From Salibacterium aidingense DSM 18341 (GTDB lineage: Bacteria; Bacillota; Bacilli; Bacillales; Marinococcaceae), in assembly GCF_000429685.1 (NCBI RefSeq), contig NZ_AUCI01000008.1, positions 62,001 through 126,000 on the forward strand: 64,000 bases of DNA, written 5' to 3'. The first letter of the stretch is position 1, and the number at the start of each line of letters is the position of its first letter. A program made the position numbers and the translations under genes. Shown in pieces: positions 17,860-26,370 of the stretch. The notes under the pieces are model-generated. The model was not told the DNA's origin. It searched no databases and saw nothing but the letters and a program-made list of their open reading frames with translations.

Positions 17860-18171
17860 ATGAGCTGGAAAGCAGTGGAATTGCAAGTCGCCCTTCCGAG
17901 AACCCAGGAGGCCGGGAAACTACAGGAACAGCTTCAACAGCGGGGGCAGGCTGCTCAGGACAGGTTAGCAGCCGAACAGGAAAAAAACCATGAAAAACAG
18001 CGGACAAAGGTAACCGATAAGCAGGAAGCGGAAAAAAACAAATTTAATAATCAGGAAGGAAATCAGGAAAAGCATACGCCGCCTTTTTTAACTTCAAAAG
18101 TCAAAGACACGGAGGAAAGGGAGGCAGAGTCTCATCCTTATAAAGGTAAATCTATTGATATAACAGGGTAG
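17860..18171 (+). CDS. Small charged protein of unknown function in the sigD-swrB interval
   Basis: I do not recognise a named function. The 103-aa protein begins with an ordered-looking segment (VELQVALPRTQEAGKLQEQ). It then becomes a Lys/Glu/Gln-rich, probably disordered or coiled-coil chain, and ends in HPYKGKSIDITG. A good GGAGG precedes the ATG, and it is 21 bases after fapA and 9 bases before swrB, so it is surely translated in that operon. Similar short proteins occur between FapA-type and SwrB-type genes in other Bacilli, as far as I recall. A motility-linked role is inference. Confidence 0.75.
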   Translation: MSWKAVELQVALPRTQEAGKLQEQLQQRGQAAQDRLAAEQEKNHEKQRTKVTDKQEAEKNKFNNQEGNQEKHTPPFLTSKVKDTEEREAESHPYKGKSIDITG

Positions 18172-18180
18172 GAATTGAAT

Positions 18181-18672
18181 ATGATGATTGTGTTACTGGT
18201 ACTTAGTCTTGCGCTGCATGGGTTCACTTTTTTTCTTTTTATTCTTGTTTATCAGCAGCTGCAGGGGGTTAAAGAAGAACGCCGCCAATTATATGGCATG
18301 AAAGAAGACATGGAAGAACTGTTAAGCGGGTATACGGAAGAGATGAAACGGGAAAACCAGGAGCTGAAAATGTATTTCAACCAGCAGGAATCCTCCCGGG
18401 AGTACCATTTTGACGCCCAGGGGACTGCGGTTAATAAAAATACCCGGGAGAACGAGAAACAGAAAGAAGAGGAACCGGCCTTCTTTCCCCCGTTTTCAGC
18501 GGAAGAAAATGAATTCCCTCCTCCTGAAACAAAAGGGAAAGAGCAACTCGAATCTTCAGACCAGGCGAAGGTACTATCGCTGGCTTCCCAGGGACTATCC
18601 AGGGATGAAATAGCAAAAGAGCTTAATATTGGCAAAGGGGAAGTAGATTTGTTTTTGAAATTTTATCAATAA
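18181..18672 (+). CDS. swrB: SwrB/YlxL-type membrane protein (DUF6115)
   Basis: SwrB promotes maturation of the flagellar type III apparatus in B. subtilis and sits between sigD and rpsB, as here. It has one N-terminal membrane segment (residues 2-24), a coiled-coil/acidic linker, and a C-terminal helix-turn-helix-like end (ASQGLSRDEIAKELNIGKGE). ATG 18181 is chosen over the TTG at 18175 because the GGA Shine-Dalgarno is 7 bases away. Overall similarity is low in the linker, so the name rests on position, topology and the C-terminal motif. Confidence 0.75.
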   Translation: MMIVLLVLSLALHGFTFFLFILVYQQLQGVKEERRQLYGMKEDMEELLSGYTEEMKRENQELKMYFNQQESSREYHFDAQGTAVNKNTRENEKQKEEEPAFFPPFSAEENEFPPPETKGKEQLESSDQAKVLSLASQGLSRDEIAKELNIGKGEVDLFLKFYQ

Positions 18673-18687
18673 ATCGCTTATGCGATC

Positions 18688-18716
18688 TTGCTTTGCTCCT
18701 GGACGTATGGTATATT
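18688..18716 (+). promoter_or_regulatory. SigmaA promoter for rpsB
   Basis: TTGCTT (18688-18693) and TATATT (18711-18716) are separated by exactly 17 bases. The predicted transcript has a leader of about 105 bases before rpsB. It marks the start of the translation gene block after the motility operon, for which no intrinsic terminator is visible. Confidence 0.7.
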
Positions 18717-18752
18717 AATCCACGGTGTTATCACACACGTCGTGCTGATTTA

Positions 18753-18783
18753 GGTAAGGGTGCCCGTTTCCGTGGGTCTTATC
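18753..18783 (+). promoter_or_regulatory. Candidate hairpin in the rpsB leader
   Basis: GGTAAG (18753-18758) can pair with CTTATC (18778-18783), and GCCC (18762-18765) with GGGT (18774-18777), leaving a 3-base bulge and an 8-base loop. Such a structure in a ribosomal-protein leader could be a site for S2 autocontrol. I know of no established Bacillus S2 leader of this shape, so this is a structural candidate only. Confidence 0.35.
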
Positions 18784-18828
18784 TGAAAACGAAGCAGGCG
18801 GAGGAAAAACCAAAAGGAGGATTTTAGA

Positions 18829-19626
18829 ATGGCAGTTATATCCATGAAACAACTGCTTGAAGCAGGGGTGCACTTCGGTCATCAGACACGCCGTTGGAAC
18901 CCGAAAATGAGCCGTTACATCTTCACGGAAAGAAACGGCATTTATATCATCGATTTGCAGAAAACGGTGAAGAAAGTAGAAGAAGCGTATAATTATGTCC
19001 GCGATATTGCAGCAGACGGCGGGAAAATTCTGTTCGTCGGTACAAAAAAGCAGGCACAGGATTCTGTGCGTGACGAAGCGAAGCGTTCCGGTATGTATTA
19101 TATTAACCAGCGCTGGCTTGGCGGCACATTAACCAACTTTGCGACAATCAGAAAAAGAATTGCCCGTTTGAAAGATATTGAAAAAATGGAAGAAGATGGA
19201 ACCTTTGATGTCCTCCCGAAAAAAGAAGTAATGCTTCTCAGAAAAGAAATGGAACGATTGGAAAAGTTTCTGGGCGGCATCAAAGAGATGAACGAGCTGC
19301 CTGATGCGATTTTCATTATTGATCCCCGTAAAGAAAGAATTGCAGTGGCAGAAGCTCATAAGCTTGATATTCCAATTATCTCGATCGTAGACACAAACTG
19401 TGATCCGGATGAGATCAACAAGGTCATTCCGGGGAACGATGATGCCATTCGTGCGGTACGCCTTCTGACATCTAAAATGGCGGACGCTGTTATCGAGGCA
19501 ACACAGGGGGCCGCGGAGGAACCAGTGGAAACTCCGGCCGAAGAAGAGGCGCCTGCTGCTGAAGAAGTCTCGGAATCAGCACCGGAAGCAGAAACAGAAA
19601 AAAATGAGGAAGAAAGTCTTTCCTAA
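18829..19626 (+). CDS. rpsB: 30S ribosomal protein S2
   Basis: S2 binds the 30S head/body junction and helps recruit S1. The core sequence is highly conserved ([20 protein letters not shown], then [20 protein letters not shown] and [12 protein letters not shown]). It is 265 aa, about 20 longer than B. subtilis S2, because of an acidic Glu/Ala-rich tail from about residue 225 onward. AAAGGAGG precedes the start. The tail fits a salt-adapted organism but is not unique to one. Confidence 0.98.
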   Translation: MAVISMKQLLEAGVHFGHQTRRWNPKMSRYIFTERNGIYIIDLQKTVKKVEEAYNYVRDIAADGGKILFVGTKKQAQDSVRDEAKRSGMYYINQRWLGGTLTNFATIRKRIARLKDIEKMEEDGTFDVLPKKEVMLLRKEMERLEKFLGGIKEMNELPDAIFIIDPRKERIAVAEAHKLDIPIISIVDTNCDPDEINKVIPGNDDAIRAVRLLTSKMADAVIEATQGAAEEPVETPAEEEAPAAEEVSESAPEAETEKNEEESLS

Positions 19627-19676
19627 TTTCTATAAGGGCTGCCTGTCTCTCAGCAGGAACCCAAATCGGTGACCAC

Positions 19677-19720
19677 AAAGGGTGATAAAAGGGGAGAGCC
19701 CTTTTTTCACCCTTTTTCTT
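19677..19720 (+). terminator. Nested intrinsic terminator/attenuator between rpsB and tsf
   Basis: The outer arms AAAGGGTGA (19677-19685) and TCACCCTTT (19707-19715) enclose a second perfect hairpin, AAAAGGG (19687-19693) with CCCTTTT (19699-19705). A T-rich run ends the structure. No convincing promoter lies between it and tsf, so it probably acts as a partial terminator that lowers tsf relative to rpsB. Confidence 0.75.
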
Positions 19721-19776
19721 AACCGAAGGGCAGGATAAACGATAAATGGGTGGAAATGAAAAAGGAGGAATATGAT

Positions 19777-20658
19777 ATGGCGATTTCAGCCAGCATGGTA
19801 AAGCAGCTAAGGGAACAAACTGGTGCAGGGATGATGGACTGCAAAAAAGCATTAACAGAAACAGACGGTGATATGGAACAGGCTGTCAATTACCTTCGGG
19901 AAAAAGGAATTTCCAAGGCGGCCAAGAAAGCGGACCGCGTGGCAGCAGAAGGCTTAACCTATGTTACAAGCAGCGGAAATAAAGCTGTTATTGTGGAAGT
20001 GAACGCAGAAACAGATTTCGTAGCTAAAAATGAAAATTTCCAAAGCCTGGTTAAAACAATTGCTGACTTTCTCCTCGACAAAGAGCCGGCTGATGTAGAA
20101 TCGGCTCTGGCTGTGGAGGTGGAGGAAGGAACAACGCTGGAAGGATTTATCAACGATCAAATTGCAAAAATCGGTGAAAAAATATCACTGCGCCGTTTCC
20201 AGATCCTTCATAAAAATGACAATGCCGCTTTCGGTGAATACCTCCACATGGGAGGAAGCATCGGCGTCCTGCTGTTGGTAGAAGGAACAACAGATCATAC
20301 GATTGCAAAAGACCTTGCGATGCATGTAGCTGCTATTAAACCAACGTATGTATCCAGGGAAGAAGTACCTGCTGAAGAAACGGAACAAGAGCGTGAAGTG
20401 TTAAAACAGCAGGCTTTGAATGAAGGAAAACCGGAGCATATCGTCGAAAAAATGATAGAAGGCCGTTTAGGCAAATATTTTGAACAAATCTGCCTGCTTG
20501 ATCAGGAATTTGTAAAAGACACAGATCAAAAAGTCAGTCAGTACGTGAAAGACCAGGGAGTTACCGTGAATACATTCCTCCGCTATGAAGTGGGAGAAGG
20601 TATTGAAAAGAAAGAAGATAATTTTGCGGAAGAAGTTATGTCCCAAGTCAAAAAATAA
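19777..20658 (+). CDS. tsf: Elongation factor Ts
   Basis: EF-Ts exchanges nucleotide on EF-Tu. The N-terminal UBA-like domain ([19 protein letters not shown]) and the [10 protein letters not shown] core motif are present. ATG 19777 with AAAGGAGG 8 bases upstream gives 293 aa, matching the usual length; the upstream ATG at 19756 lies at or before the Shine-Dalgarno and is rejected. A terminator-like hairpin separates it from rpsB, and a long structured spacer separates it from pyrH. Confidence 0.97.
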   Translation: MAISASMVKQLREQTGAGMMDCKKALTETDGDMEQAVNYLREKGISKAAKKADRVAAEGLTYVTSSGNKAVIVEVNAETDFVAKNENFQSLVKTIADFLLDKEPADVESALAVEVEEGTTLEGFINDQIAKIGEKISLRRFQILHKNDNAAFGEYLHMGGSIGVLLLVEGTTDHTIAKDLAMHVAAIKPTYVSREEVPAEETEQEREVLKQQALNEGKPEHIVEKMIEGRLGKYFEQICLLDQEFVKDTDQKVSQYVKDQGVTVNTFLRYEVGEGIEKKEDNFAEEVMSQVKK

Positions 20659-20668
20659 TAAGAAAAAC

Positions 20669-20764
20669 AGGGGCTTTCAGGCGAAGCTTTTTCACTGGTC
20701 AGTACGGCAGCGCCGCCGTTTCGGGCGTTTGGCGGCTGCCTTTGAGAAAGGCCGCTCAGCCCCT
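20669..20764 (+). promoter_or_regulatory. Long structured RNA element between tsf and pyrH
   Basis: Nested complementary arms span the spacer. These are AGGGGCT (20669-20675) with AGCCCCT (20758-20764), GCG (20681-20683) with CGC (20753-20755), CTTTTTC (20687-20693) with GAGAAAG (20744-20750), and GGCAGC-CCGCC (20706-20717, one bulge) with GGCGGCTGCC (20731-20740). A competing hairpin GCCTTT/AAAGGC (20738-20743 with 20747-20752) overlaps two of these arms. The segment ends CCCCTTCTTT, so a weak terminator is possible. Confidence 0.55.
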
Positions 20765-20826
20765 TCTTTATGGAATTTTTCATGATGCACCTCTCAAGGA
20801 AACGCATAAGGAAACGGGGGTAAAAT

Positions 20827-21546
20827 GTGGGCAAATATAATAGGGTGATTCTAAAATTAAGCGGTGAAGCACTTGCAGGAGAACAAGGCTACGGGATCGA
20901 TCCTAATGTGATTCAATCTATTGCTTCCCAAATTAAAGAAATTGTAAAATTGGAAGCAGAAGTAGCTGTCGTTGTCGGCGGCGGTAACATTTGGAGAGGA
21001 CTGGCTGGAAGTTCAAAAGGAATGGACCGTGCCACCGCGGATTATATGGGAATGCTGGCCACTGTTATGAACTCTCTGGCTCTGCAGGATAGTCTGGAAG
21101 ATAATGATGTGGAAACCAGAGTACAGACCTCAATTGAAATGAGGCAGGTGGCGGAACCATACATACGCAGAAAAGCGATTCGTCACTTGGAAAAAAAGCG
21201 GGTTGTGATTTTTGCCGGAGGGACCGGGAATCCATACTTTTCGACGGATACTACAGCGGCGCTTCGTGCAGCGGAGATAGAAGCCGAAGTCATCCTTATG
21301 GCGAAGAACAGAGTGGACGGGGTGTATGATGCGGACCCTTCTTATGATGTCAATGCGAAAAAATACAATCAGCTGACTTATTTAGATCTGTTAAACGGTG
21401 GTCTTGGAGTGATGGATTCTACCGCTTCTACACTGTGTATGGACAATGATATTCCGTTGCTCGTTTTCTCTATTATGGAAGAAGGCAATATTAAAAAAGC
21501 GGTTCTTGGAGAAGATATTGGAACCATGATCAGGGGGAAAGAATAA
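20827..21546 (+). CDS. pyrH: UMP kinase
   Basis: PyrH phosphorylates UMP to UDP in pyrimidine synthesis. It belongs to the amino-acid kinase fold, with the N-terminal LKLSGEAL motif, [11 protein letters not shown], and the C-terminal [19 protein letters not shown]. Length (239 aa) is normal. The GTG start has GGGGGT upstream. Its last base overlaps the first base of the frr start codon. It is regulated by GTP and UTP in relatives. Confidence 0.97.
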   Translation: MGKYNRVILKLSGEALAGEQGYGIDPNVIQSIASQIKEIVKLEAEVAVVVGGGNIWRGLAGSSKGMDRATADYMGMLATVMNSLALQDSLEDNDVETRVQTSIEMRQVAEPYIRRKAIRHLEKKRVVIFAGGTGNPYFSTDTTAALRAAEIEAEVILMAKNRVDGVYDADPSYDVNAKKYNQLTYLDLLNGGLGVMDSTASTLCMDNDIPLLVFSIMEEGNIKKAVLGEDIGTMIRGKE

Positions 21547-22103
21547 TGGCGAATGAAAAAATAAAAGAAACAGATCAAAAAATGCAGAAGTCGGTGGACT
21601 CTCTTCATAAAGAACTTGCCACCCTCCGTGCCGGCCGGGCCAACCCATCCATGCTTGATAAAGTGATGGTCAATTATTACGGCGCAGATACACCTTTAAA
21701 TCAGCTGGCGACGATTTCTGTACCGGAAGGGCGTCTTCTCGTTATTACTCCTTTTGACAAATCTTCCATCGGTGACATTGAAAAAGGAATTCAAAAGGCA
21801 GATCTTGGTCTTTCTCCAAACAATGACGGGAATGTAATCAGGATTAATATCCCTTCCTTAACCGAGGAGCGCCGGAAAGAATTAAGTAAGCTTGTGAAAA
21901 AATATGCTGAAGAAGCCCGGGTCGCGGTTCGTAATATTCGCCGGGATGCAAATGATGAGTTTAAAAAGCAGGAAAAACAAGGGGATATCCCTGAAGATGA
22001 CATGCGCAAACTGCAGGACGAAGTGCAGAAAATTACCGACAAGCATGTCAACGCTATCGATAAGGCGGCAGAGAATAAAGAACAAGAAATCATGGAAGTT
22101 TGA
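21546..22103 (+). CDS. frr: Ribosome recycling factor
   Basis: RRF splits post-termination ribosomes with EF-G. The protein is 185 aa with conserved stretches [20 protein letters not shown] and [16 protein letters not shown], and the C-terminal helical bundle ([20 protein letters not shown] and RNIRRDAND). It is coupled to pyrH by a 1-base overlap and is followed by a clear terminator. Confidence 0.98.
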   Translation: MANEKIKETDQKMQKSVDSLHKELATLRAGRANPSMLDKVMVNYYGADTPLNQLATISVPEGRLLVITPFDKSSIGDIEKGIQKADLGLSPNNDGNVIRINIPSLTEERRKELSKLVKKYAEEARVAVRNIRRDANDEFKKQEKQGDIPEDDMRKLQDEVQKITDKHVNAIDKAAENKEQEIMEV

Positions 22104-22136
22104 TGCAATTCACGTTACAATGAAAGCATGCTTGTG

Positions 22137-22164
22137 AACCCTCTTCTTACCAGAGGGTTTTTTT
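22137..22164 (+). terminator. Intrinsic terminator after frr
   Basis: AACCCTCT (22137-22144) pairs perfectly with AGAGGGTT (22152-22159), with a 7-base loop and a T-run to 22164. It closes the rpsB-frr block. Confidence 0.9.
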
Positions 22165-22267
22165 GCACCGCTTATAAATCATACAAAAGCAGCATACAGC
22201 AGCACAAAGAATGAATAAACTTTTACATAGAGTTGTGAAACAATAACAAAGGCTGGTGTCCTGATAA

Positions 22268-23029
22268 ATGGATCGATTTTTTTTCAATACCGACGTCAAC
22301 ACAGATAAAAAAAATATGCTGTTGGATCAGGACAATATTCCCTCCCACATTGCTATTATTATGGATGGAAATGGCCGCTGGGCGAAACAGAAAGGTCTGC
22401 CTAGAGTTGCGGGCCACCGGGAAGGGATGAAAACGATAACAAATGTGGTGGAAAAAGCAAATGACATAGGAATTCAGTTTTTAACGCTGTATGCTTTTTC
22501 CACGGAGAATTGGAAACGCCCAAAAACGGAAGTAGATTTTTTAATGAAACTTCCGGAACGTTTTCTTGATAAAGAACTGCCTGCCCTACAAAAGAATAAC
22601 GTAAAGGTAAAAACGATTGGTGATCCTTCGCTTCTTCCGCCTCATACCAAGCAGGCAGTTGATAAGGCTGTGCGGGAGACGGAAAATAACTCTGGCCTCG
22701 TATTGAATTTCGCCCTGAATTACGGAGGGCGTCATGAATTGGTAGAAGCGGTCAGGAAACTGGGCCGGGAGGTAGAGCATGGTCATTTAAAACCGGAAGA
22801 TATCACGGAATCGCTGTTTTCAGACAGGTTGTTAACCTCTGAAATTCCAGATCCGGATCTGCTCATCAGAACAAGCGGGGAAATAAGGCTTAGTAATTTT
22901 ATGCTTTGGCAGCTTGCCTACAGTGAATTTTGGTTTACCGAGGTGTTGTGGCCGGATTTTAACGGCGGACATTTGGTTGAGGCTGTCCAGAGGTACCAGC
23001 AGCGTAAGCGCCGTTACGGTGGTGTATAG
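22268..23029 (+). CDS. uppS: Undecaprenyl diphosphate synthase
   Basis: UppS makes the C55 lipid carrier for peptidoglycan synthesis by cis-prenyl condensation. The catalytic IMDGNGRWA motif, VAGHREGM, and the C-terminal DLLIRTSGEIRLSNFMLWQL region are typical. The length is 253 aa. The Shine-Dalgarno before ATG 22268 is weak (GGCTGGTG), and no strong promoter was identified in the 100 bases after the frr terminator, so its transcription start is uncertain. Confidence 0.97.
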   Translation: MDRFFFNTDVNTDKKNMLLDQDNIPSHIAIIMDGNGRWAKQKGLPRVAGHREGMKTITNVVEKANDIGIQFLTLYAFSTENWKRPKTEVDFLMKLPERFLDKELPALQKNNVKVKTIGDPSLLPPHTKQAVDKAVRETENNSGLVLNFALNYGGRHELVEAVRKLGREVEHGHLKPEDITESLFSDRLLTSEIPDPDLLIRTSGEIRLSNFMLWQLAYSEFWFTEVLWPDFNGGHLVEAVQRYQQRKRRYGGV

Positions 23030-23043
23030 ATGGAGGATATACT

Positions 23044-23844
23044 ATGAAACAACGCATGATTACAGGAGTGGTGGGAGCCATAGTACTGCTTAGTGTTGTC
23101 GTTATAGGCGGACTGGTTTTCACACTGGCCATCGCGGCAGTCGCTTCCATTGCGATGCACGAACTGTTAAAAATGAAACAAATTAAAACCTATTCCTTTA
23201 TGGGTCTGGTTAGTTTTCTGTTTATGTGGATACTGCTGGTCCCGGAAGCATGGATGGATATCCCCCTTTTTCAGCACGTTTCCAAGGTTGAACTGTTTTT
23301 AATGATGATACTGCTGCTGCTGGCTCTTACTGTAGTCACGAAAAATACGTTTACTTTTGATGAGGCAGGTTTTGTCATCTTATCTTCTGTCTATATCGGC
23401 TACGGTTTTTATCATCTTCTTTTAACTAGAAATGTGGAAGAAAACGGACTTGTTCTTGTTTTTTTAGTATTATTTATTATATGGGCAGCAGATTCAGGCG
23501 CTTTCTTTGTTGGGAAAAAATGGGGGAAGCATAAACTGTGGCCTGAAATCAGCCCTAAAAAAACGGTGGAAGGATTTGCCGGTGGAATCATAGCGGCTGG
23601 AATGATAGGAGCAGTCTTTCATCACTTTTTTCCTGTTTTTTCGTCCTGGATGGTTTTGGCCGGTTTTATCGTTGTTACCTCGGTATTTGGACAACTGGGT
23701 GATTTGGTAGAGTCGGCTTTAAAACGCCATTATGCGGTGAAAGACTCAGGGAAAGTGCTCCCAGGACACGGGGGTATTCTTGACCGCTTTGATAGTTTAA
23801 TTTTTGTACTCCCGGTATTACATTTTTTACATTTTTTCGGTTGA
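23044..23844 (+). CDS. cdsA: Phosphatidate cytidylyltransferase
   Basis: CdsA makes CDP-diacylglycerol, the precursor of most phospholipids, in the membrane. The protein is 266 aa with about eight hydrophobic segments. The C-terminal family signature is complete (SALKRHYAVKDSGKVLPGHG followed by GILDRFDS). It lies 14 bases after uppS, as in other Bacilli where the two envelope genes are linked. Confidence 0.97.
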   Translation: MKQRMITGVVGAIVLLSVVVIGGLVFTLAIAAVASIAMHELLKMKQIKTYSFMGLVSFLFMWILLVPEAWMDIPLFQHVSKVELFLMMILLLLALTVVTKNTFTFDEAGFVILSSVYIGYGFYHLLLTRNVEENGLVLVFLVLFIIWAADSGAFFVGKKWGKHKLWPEISPKKTVEGFAGGIIAAGMIGAVFHHFFPVFSSWMVLAGFIVVTSVFGQLGDLVESALKRHYAVKDSGKVLPGHGGILDRFDSLIFVLPVLHFLHFFG

Positions 23845-23884
23845 AATTGGACAAACCTTTTAATATTAGGAACAGGGAGGACTC

Positions 23885-25033
23885 ATGAAAAATATAGCAC
23901 TGATTGGCTCAACGGGATCGATTGGTCTTCAGACACTGGACATTATCAGAAAACATCCGGATCAGTTTCGTGTGGTCTCGATAGCTGCCGGCAGAAATGT
24001 GGACAGGGTTATGGAACAAATCCGCGAATTTCAGCCGTTAATAGCGGCAGTGGAAAGAAAAGAAGACGCAGATAGAATAAAACAACACATAAACGGAAAT
24101 ACAAGCATACATCACGGAAAAGAAGGCTTGATTGCTGCGGCGGTCCCTCCCGATGGAGATTTGCTGATGAATGCGGTTGTTGGAAGTCTTGGACTGGAAC
24201 CAACCCTGCAGGCGGTGGAGGCAGGGATGGATATTGGAATAGCAAACAAGGAAACCTTGGTTACAGCCGGCCACCTTGTTATGGAAAAAGCAAACACTCA
24301 TCAAGTCCGTGTGCTTCCTGTGGATAGTGAACATTCCGCGATTTTTCAGTGTTTGGAAGGAAATGAGCAAAAAGAAGTAGAAAGACTGATTCTAACAGCT
24401 TCCGGAGGAAGTTTCCGGGACAAAACGCGGGAGGAACTAAAAGGAGTATCCGTAAAGGAAGCCCTGCATCACCCAAATTGGAGCATGGGGGCAAAAATCA
24501 CCATTGATTCCGCTACGATGATGAATAAGGGGTTTGAAGTAATTGAAGCCCAATGGCTCTTTGATGTTTCTTATGATGCGATTGATGTGCTGCTTCATAA
24601 TGAAAGTATTATTCATTCCCTCGTCGAATATCAGGATAAAAGTGTTATAGCTCAGTTAGGAACGCCTGATATGAGGGTCCCTATACAATATGCGCTTTCT
24701 TATCCGCAAAGGCTTGAATTAGACGATACAAAAAGGTTAAACTTATGGGAAATAGGGGAACTTCATTTTTCCAGGCCGGATTTTGACCGGTACCGTTGTC
24801 TTCGTTTCGCCTATGAGGCGGGAAGAACAGGCGGCACCATGACAACGGTTTTGAATGCTGCTAATGAAGAAGCCGTCTCTGCCTTTTTAGATGGAGAGAT
24901 AACCTTTCTTTCGATAGAAGATAGAATAGAAGAAGCGATGCAGCGGCATCAAACAGTGAAGAACCCCGATCTGTCAACAATCCTTGACGTGGACAAAGAG
25001 ACAAGAGCGTATGTAAGCTCTCGAATAAAATGA
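23885..25033 (+). CDS. dxr: 1-deoxy-D-xylulose 5-phosphate reductoisomerase
   Basis: Dxr catalyses the first committed step of the MEP isoprenoid pathway, forming MEP with NADPH. The N-terminal nucleotide motif [15 protein letters not shown], the central [14 protein letters not shown] motif and the [10 protein letters not shown] stretch (metal and substrate binding) are present. The length is 382 aa, normal for the family. AGGGAGG precedes the start. It feeds UppS with precursors, which matches the gene grouping. Confidence 0.97.
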   Translation: MKNIALIGSTGSIGLQTLDIIRKHPDQFRVVSIAAGRNVDRVMEQIREFQPLIAAVERKEDADRIKQHINGNTSIHHGKEGLIAAAVPPDGDLLMNAVVGSLGLEPTLQAVEAGMDIGIANKETLVTAGHLVMEKANTHQVRVLPVDSEHSAIFQCLEGNEQKEVERLILTASGGSFRDKTREELKGVSVKEALHHPNWSMGAKITIDSATMMNKGFEVIEAQWLFDVSYDAIDVLLHNESIIHSLVEYQDKSVIAQLGTPDMRVPIQYALSYPQRLELDDTKRLNLWEIGELHFSRPDFDRYRCLRFAYEAGRTGGTMTTVLNAANEEAVSAFLDGEITFLSIEDRIEEAMQRHQTVKNPDLSTILDVDKETRAYVSSRIK

Positions 25034-25046
25034 AGGTGGGAAAAAC

Positions 25047-26309
25047 GTGGATACTTTTATAGCTGTCATTATTATTTTCGGTGTACTGGTTGCGGTTCAT
25101 GAATGGGGCCATCTGTATGTGGCGAAAAAAGCCGGTATTCTCTGCCGGGAATTTGCAATTGGTTTCGGCCCGAAAATTTTTTCCACAAAACGCAATGAAA
25201 CGGTTTATACCGTTCGTCTGCTTCCTCTCGGCGGCTTTGTCCGAATGGCAGGAGAAGATCCGGAAGAAGTCCAGATTAAACCAGGTTATGAAATAGGACT
25301 CGTGTTTAACCACGAAGATAAAGTCAGTCAGATTATTGTCAATAATAAATCCAAACATCCAGAAGCAAAGGTTGTGTCGGTAGAACGTATTGATTTGGAA
25401 AACCGGCTGATGGTCGAAGCTTATCCAGACGATGAAGATGGGATCGAGACCTATCAGGTCGACGAAAAATGTGACGTCATCGTTGATGAAAAACCAGAAC
25501 AGATAGCGCCGCTGGACCGTCAGTTCCGTTCAAAATCTCCGCTGAAAAAAGCGATGGCGATTTTCGCCGGACCGTTTATGAATTTTATTCTTGCCTTTAT
25601 CGTATTTGTTCTGGTTGGGGTCGTGAACGGCGTCCCTCAGGATAATGCAGAATTCGGAGAGCTGAACGAAGACAGCCCGGCAAAGGAGGCCGGGCTTGAA
25701 CAGGGAGATGAGATTACTTCCATTGCCGGAGAATCTGTCGATAATTGGCAGGAAATGACAGCTGTCATCCAGGAACATCCCAATGAAGAAATCAATGTGG
25801 AAGTAATACGGGATGGAAATCAGTTTTCGGCTGCGGTGGAAACCTATTCGCGCTATGATGAATTTGCGGAACAGGAGATAGGAATGATCGGGGTTCAGGC
25901 TCCGACGGATCATTCTGTACTCGAAGCTCTGCAGTACGGGACAATGCAGGTTATCGAAGTGAGCAGAGTTATTTTTGATACATTGAGCCTGATTATAACA
26001 GGTGACTTTTCGCTTGATTTTGTTTCCGGGCCGGTCGGGATATACAATTACACAGGCGAAGCTGCGTCTCTTGGCATTTTCTTTCTTATTCAATTTGCCG
26101 CGATGATCAGTGTGAACCTTGGAATTGTGAATCTGCTCCCGCTCCCTGCTCTGGATGGGGGACGGCTGTTATTTATCGGATACGAAGCAGTTCGTGGTAA
26201 ACCTGTTGATCCGCAGAAAGAAGGAATGATTCACTTTTTCGGATTTGCCCTGCTGTTTTTGCTTATGCTGGTCGTAACTTGGAATGACATCAACAATTTC
26301 TTCTTATAG
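25047..26309 (+). CDS. rseP: RseP/RasP site-2 membrane metalloprotease
   Basis: This intramembrane protease (RasP in B. subtilis) cleaves anti-sigma factors and signal-peptide remnants. The zinc motif HEWGH (H18, E19, H22) lies in the first membrane segment. A PDZ domain occupies about residues 200-280, and the second active-site segment [13 protein letters not shown] lies near the C-terminus. The GTG start has GGTGGG upstream. At 420 aa it is of usual size. It could act on cell envelope stress sigma factors, none of which is encoded here. Confidence 0.95.
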   Translation: MDTFIAVIIIFGVLVAVHEWGHLYVAKKAGILCREFAIGFGPKIFSTKRNETVYTVRLLPLGGFVRMAGEDPEEVQIKPGYEIGLVFNHEDKVSQIIVNNKSKHPEAKVVSVERIDLENRLMVEAYPDDEDGIETYQVDEKCDVIVDEKPEQIAPLDRQFRSKSPLKKAMAIFAGPFMNFILAFIVFVLVGVVNGVPQDNAEFGELNEDSPAKEAGLEQGDEITSIAGESVDNWQEMTAVIQEHPNEEINVEVIRDGNQFSAAVETYSRYDEFAEQEIGMIGVQAPTDHSVLEALQYGTMQVIEVSRVIFDTLSLIITGDFSLDFVSGPVGIYNYTGEAASLGIFFLIQFAAMISVNLGIVNLLPLPALDGGRLLFIGYEAVRGKPVDPQKEGMIHFFGFALLFLLMLVVTWNDINNFFL

Positions 26310-26370
26310 ACGAAGCTGGGCAAATTAAGCACAACGATGCAAAAATAGAGGAAAGAGGGTTCTTTAGGTT

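Noticed and set aside
22165-22267. TTTACA near 22220 as a -35 for uppS
   Set aside because: No acceptable -10 box lies 16-18 bases downstream, so a promoter is not claimed.
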